Shown here piece by piece: positions 61,721 through 64,000 of a stretch of DNA of 64,000 nucleotides. Position numbers and translations under genes: made by a program. Below the pieces are notes generated by a model. That model was not told the origin of the DNA. It searched no databases and saw only the letters and a list, made by a program, of their open reading frames with translations. The stretch lies in the NCBI RefSeq assembly GCF_021390175.1, contig NZ_CP090004.1:3091001-3155000 (forward strand), in the 5' to 3' direction. The stretch's first letter is position 1. The number at the start of each line of letters is the position of its first letter. This DNA is from Flagellimonas sp. HMM57 (lineage in GTDB: Bacteria > Bacteroidota > Bacteroidia > Flavobacteriales > Flavobacteriaceae).

Positions 61721-64000
61721 ATGAAGAAGAGTCCTTTTTTAATTCTAATTTCTGTATTGCTTTTCAGCTGTAATTCAAATGAGAAGCTTTCTGGCAACGA
61801 TACACTTTCCTTAAATGGTGATTGGAAATTCAACACCATTTATGGTGAAGGATCCAATTACATGAATATTAGGGAGACGGATAGCGATTTAGTAATAGAT
61901 AATACAGATGCCAACATAAAAATTCTCGGTGATTGGAGAATTGTCACAGAAGGTGAACGGGATACTTATTTTTATGGTAAAGACTATGTAATGCACAACT
62001 TCACCAATACCGATCTAGGGGGTGGCAATAAGGCTGATACTTCCTATGTTAGGTTTTATCCAAAGTTTAAAAAATCAGGGTTTTACGAAGTGTTTTCAAG
62101 ATATCCCTTTGCTTCAAATATGACGGCACAATACAATATAAAACACGTCACGGGCATTACTACAAAGTATTTCAATCAAAGGGTCTTTTGTAACGAATGG
62201 AATAGTCTCGGCATTTATGAATTTGGTAATTCAGATGAAGACTATGTAGAATTGACGGCTATTGTCAGTGGAGAAGTTGCTGCGGATGCCGTTATGTTCC
62301 GGGAAATTTCGGAAGAGAAGTATATAAAAGCGCAGGAAGAGCCTAAACGTGTTTTCTTGAGCGATTTTGATGATTCAAACTGGTACGACCTAAAAGTGCC
62401 TGGACATTGGGGAATGATCAACGATTTTTCAAATTATACCGGGATTGGATGGTATCGAAAAGCCATAGAACTTCCTGAAAATTGGGAAAAGGGGACCGAT
62501 GATCGCTATTATTTAAAATTTGAGGGGGTATACCATCTTTCAAAGGTCTATATCAATGGAAAATTTATTGGTAAAAATCGAGGGGGATTTACACCTTTTG
62601 AATTTGATGTGACCGAAGCATTGAATTTTAATGGGACAAATGTTATTGCCGTCCAGGCGGATAACAGTGCCATTGTTAGCGCTACCTGGAACTGGGGGGG
62701 CATTATTAGGGATGTAACCTTGACCAAAAACAAGGATATACGATTGGATTATCAATATATTCATGCCGATCCCGACCTATCATCGGGCATGGCCCAAGTA
62801 AAATTGAAGGTACGTGTTGAAAATAATTCCAATGCAAAGCGAACAGTAAATGTCCATGCTCAACTCATGCATTCTATAGAAATAGGAACCTTGGATGGCA
62901 GTCTTGAAATTGACCCGCATACTTCAAGAGATATTGATTTGGAAACCACCTTGGATGCAGATAAAGTGCAGCTTTGGCATTTTGACCATCCTAAACTTTA
63001 CAGTGTAGTGACCACTGTTTCCGAAGGTGGGGTGCTCTTGGACCAAAGGACAGATGATTTTGGTATACGTAAAATAGAACTTACTGATTCCAAAATGCTT
63101 TTAAATGGAGAACCAGTGCGTTTGGCAGGCTACAACAGGGTAAGCGAAAGCCGTTTTTGGGGCTCTTCAGAACCTTTGGAAGTGCTTGAGGAAGATGTTG
63201 ACCTTATGAAGGAAGCCGGAGCTAATTTTATGCGTATCATGCACGGGAATCAGAACAAAAAACTTTTTGAATTATGTGACAGAAAAGGGATAATGTTGTT
63301 TGAAGAAGTCAATGTAAGGGACTTGGCCAATGATGAGTTCCGGTTAAAGTATTATCCGCTGTCCGAATCTCAACCGGGTGGAGAAGGTGTCATTGACCCC
63401 AAAAGTGAAGATGAAGAAGTATTGATGCTAGATGAACCCTATGTTATGTTAAAGGGTGAGCATGGACTGGATGTGATGAAGAACGATTATTTCTTGCCAA
63501 AGTATTGGTTGAAAAAAATGATTGAACGTGACATCAACCACCCAAGTATCATAGGTTGGAGCGTAGGTAATGAATTGAATAACCATTATGAATATGGCAG
63601 GGCCGCCATTGAATATGTAAAAAAGGAACTGGATCCTTATAGACTGGTTACCTGCGTTAGCAATTCTGGTCAGCAATCAGAATATACCCCTGATACGGAT
63701 CCGAATACCTTTTCAGATTTGATTATGCACAATATGTATCCTTGGCAAGGAGAACCCCAAGATGTATTGGATACACTTAGGTCAAAATGGCCCAATAAGC
63801 CCATATTTATATCAGAATTTGGTTTTGGCCCCCTTCCTTCTACAGGATTGGATGTCGATCAAGATATCATCTCAGAATGGATGGAATATTATAGAGGGAA
63901 AAATGATTTTGTGGTGGGTACATCGCTCTGGACATTCAATGATTACCGAAGTGCTTACGCTGGAACCACGGCAGAAGAAAATAGGGTATGGGGAGTCATT
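61721..64000 (+). CDS. GH2-family beta-glycosidase lipoprotein, 3' end outside the window
   Basis: The ATG at 61721 opens a frame that is still open at 64000 (760 codons seen). Lipoprotein signal ILISVLLFSC. After a beta-rich extra N-terminal part (about 20-210, perhaps a carbohydrate-binding module) come the GH2 sandwich domain (LKVPGHWG; GIGWYRKAIELP; VYINGKFIGKNRGGFTPFEF) and the barrel, with acid/base E618 in GWSVGNELNNH and nucleophile E699 in FISEFGFG. It would cleave a terminal beta-galactoside, glucuronide or similar. The adjacent gal genes make galactose plausible but do not show it. Confidence 0.9.
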   Translation, partial: MKKSPFLILISVLLFSCNSNEKLSGNDTLSLNGDWKFNTIYGEGSNYMNIRETDSDLVIDNTDANIKILGDWRIVTEGERDTYFYGKDYVMHNFTNTDLGGGNKADTSYVRFYPKFKKSGFYEVFSRYPFASNMTAQYNIKHVTGITTKYFNQRVFCNEWNSLGIYEFGNSDEDYVELTAIVSGEVAADAVMFREISEEKYIKAQEEPKRVFLSDFDDSNWYDLKVPGHWGMINDFSNYTGIGWYRKAIELPENWEKGTDDRYYLKFEGVYHLSKVYINGKFIGKNRGGFTPFEFDVTEALNFNGTNVIAVQADNSAIVSATWNWGGIIRDVTLTKNKDIRLDYQYIHADPDLSSGMAQVKLKVRVENNSNAKRTVNVHAQLMHSIEIGTLDGSLEIDPHTSRDIDLETTLDADKVQLWHFDHPKLYSVVTTVSEGGVLLDQRTDDFGIRKIELTDSKMLLNGEPVRLAGYNRVSESRFWGSSEPLEVLEEDVDLMKEAGANFMRIMHGNQNKKLFELCDRKGIMLFEEVNVRDLANDEFRLKYYPLSESQPGGEGVIDPKSEDEEVLMLDEPYVMLKGEHGLDVMKNDYFLPKYWLKKMIERDINHPSIIGWSVGNELNNHYEYGRAAIEYVKKELDPYRLVTCVSNSGQQSEYTPDTDPNTFSDLIMHNMYPWQGEPQDVLDTLRSKWPNKPIFISEFGFGPLPSTGLDVDQDIISEWMEYYRGKNDFVVGTSLWTFNDYRSAYAGTTAEENRVWGVI

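Overview
The window looks like a chromosome segment of a marine Flavobacteriaceae species (Bacteroidota). Supporting signs are type IX secretion signatures (two gliding-motility-type C-terminal domains and a PorP/SprF partner), a SusC/SusD pair with FG-GAP and glycoside hydrolase genes, DUF4249 plus TonB-receptor pairing, low GC, and a tRNA promoter that fits the Bacteroidota consensus.

Region 1 (1-1158) is ordinary chromosome: the end of a T9SS-secreted protein, a small hypothetical gene and tRNA-Pro(GGG). Region 2 (about 1145-26074) is an integrative element in the 3' end of that tRNA. A 15-bp copy of the tRNA end recurs at 26060-26074, and a tyrosine integrase (1374-2624) lies next to the tRNA. 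Cargo, left to right: a lipoprotein, DUF4249 and TonB-receptor module between two diverged 170-bp repeats; a decayed mobilization module (BfmA-like protein, broken relaxase start, hairpins); a serine recombinase with a candidate target site; a reverse transcriptase overlapping a PD-(D/E)XK nuclease-like gene (candidate anti-phage pair); a run of small genes (HEPN-like, membrane, lipoprotein) separated by an 18-bp motif; a shortened RHS/YD-repeat locus; two minus-strand cassettes with a different boundary element; a terpene synthase-cytochrome P450 operon; and a tyrosine-recombinase remnant followed by another copy of the 18-bp motif.

Region 3 (26075-about 36920) starts with a decayed paralogue of the element's integrase, so the tRNA locus has probably been used more than once. 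It carries an alpha/beta hydrolase, an AraC-type regulator with extra domains, a PorP/SprF gene beside a 1690-residue repeat-rich T9SS adhesin, and a Crp/Fnr regulator. It ends at a degenerate tRNA-end-like sequence followed by a terminator.

Region 4 (37118-40349) holds a galactokinase gene with a large internal deletion, an intact galT and a seven-haem cytochrome. Region 5 (40458-64000) is a polysaccharide utilization locus: a LacI regulator with several CCGG-centred candidate operators, SusC, SusD, an FG-GAP/ASPIC lipoprotein, a discoidin plus GH9-like protein, a sodium/solute symporter, an FAD oxidoreductase with a frameshift, two paralogous GH43-like propeller lipoproteins, a GH31 enzyme and a GH2 enzyme cut by the window end. 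These would bind, import and depolymerize one glycan; the substrate cannot be named from sequence alone.

All calls come from reading the sequence; no database search was run.
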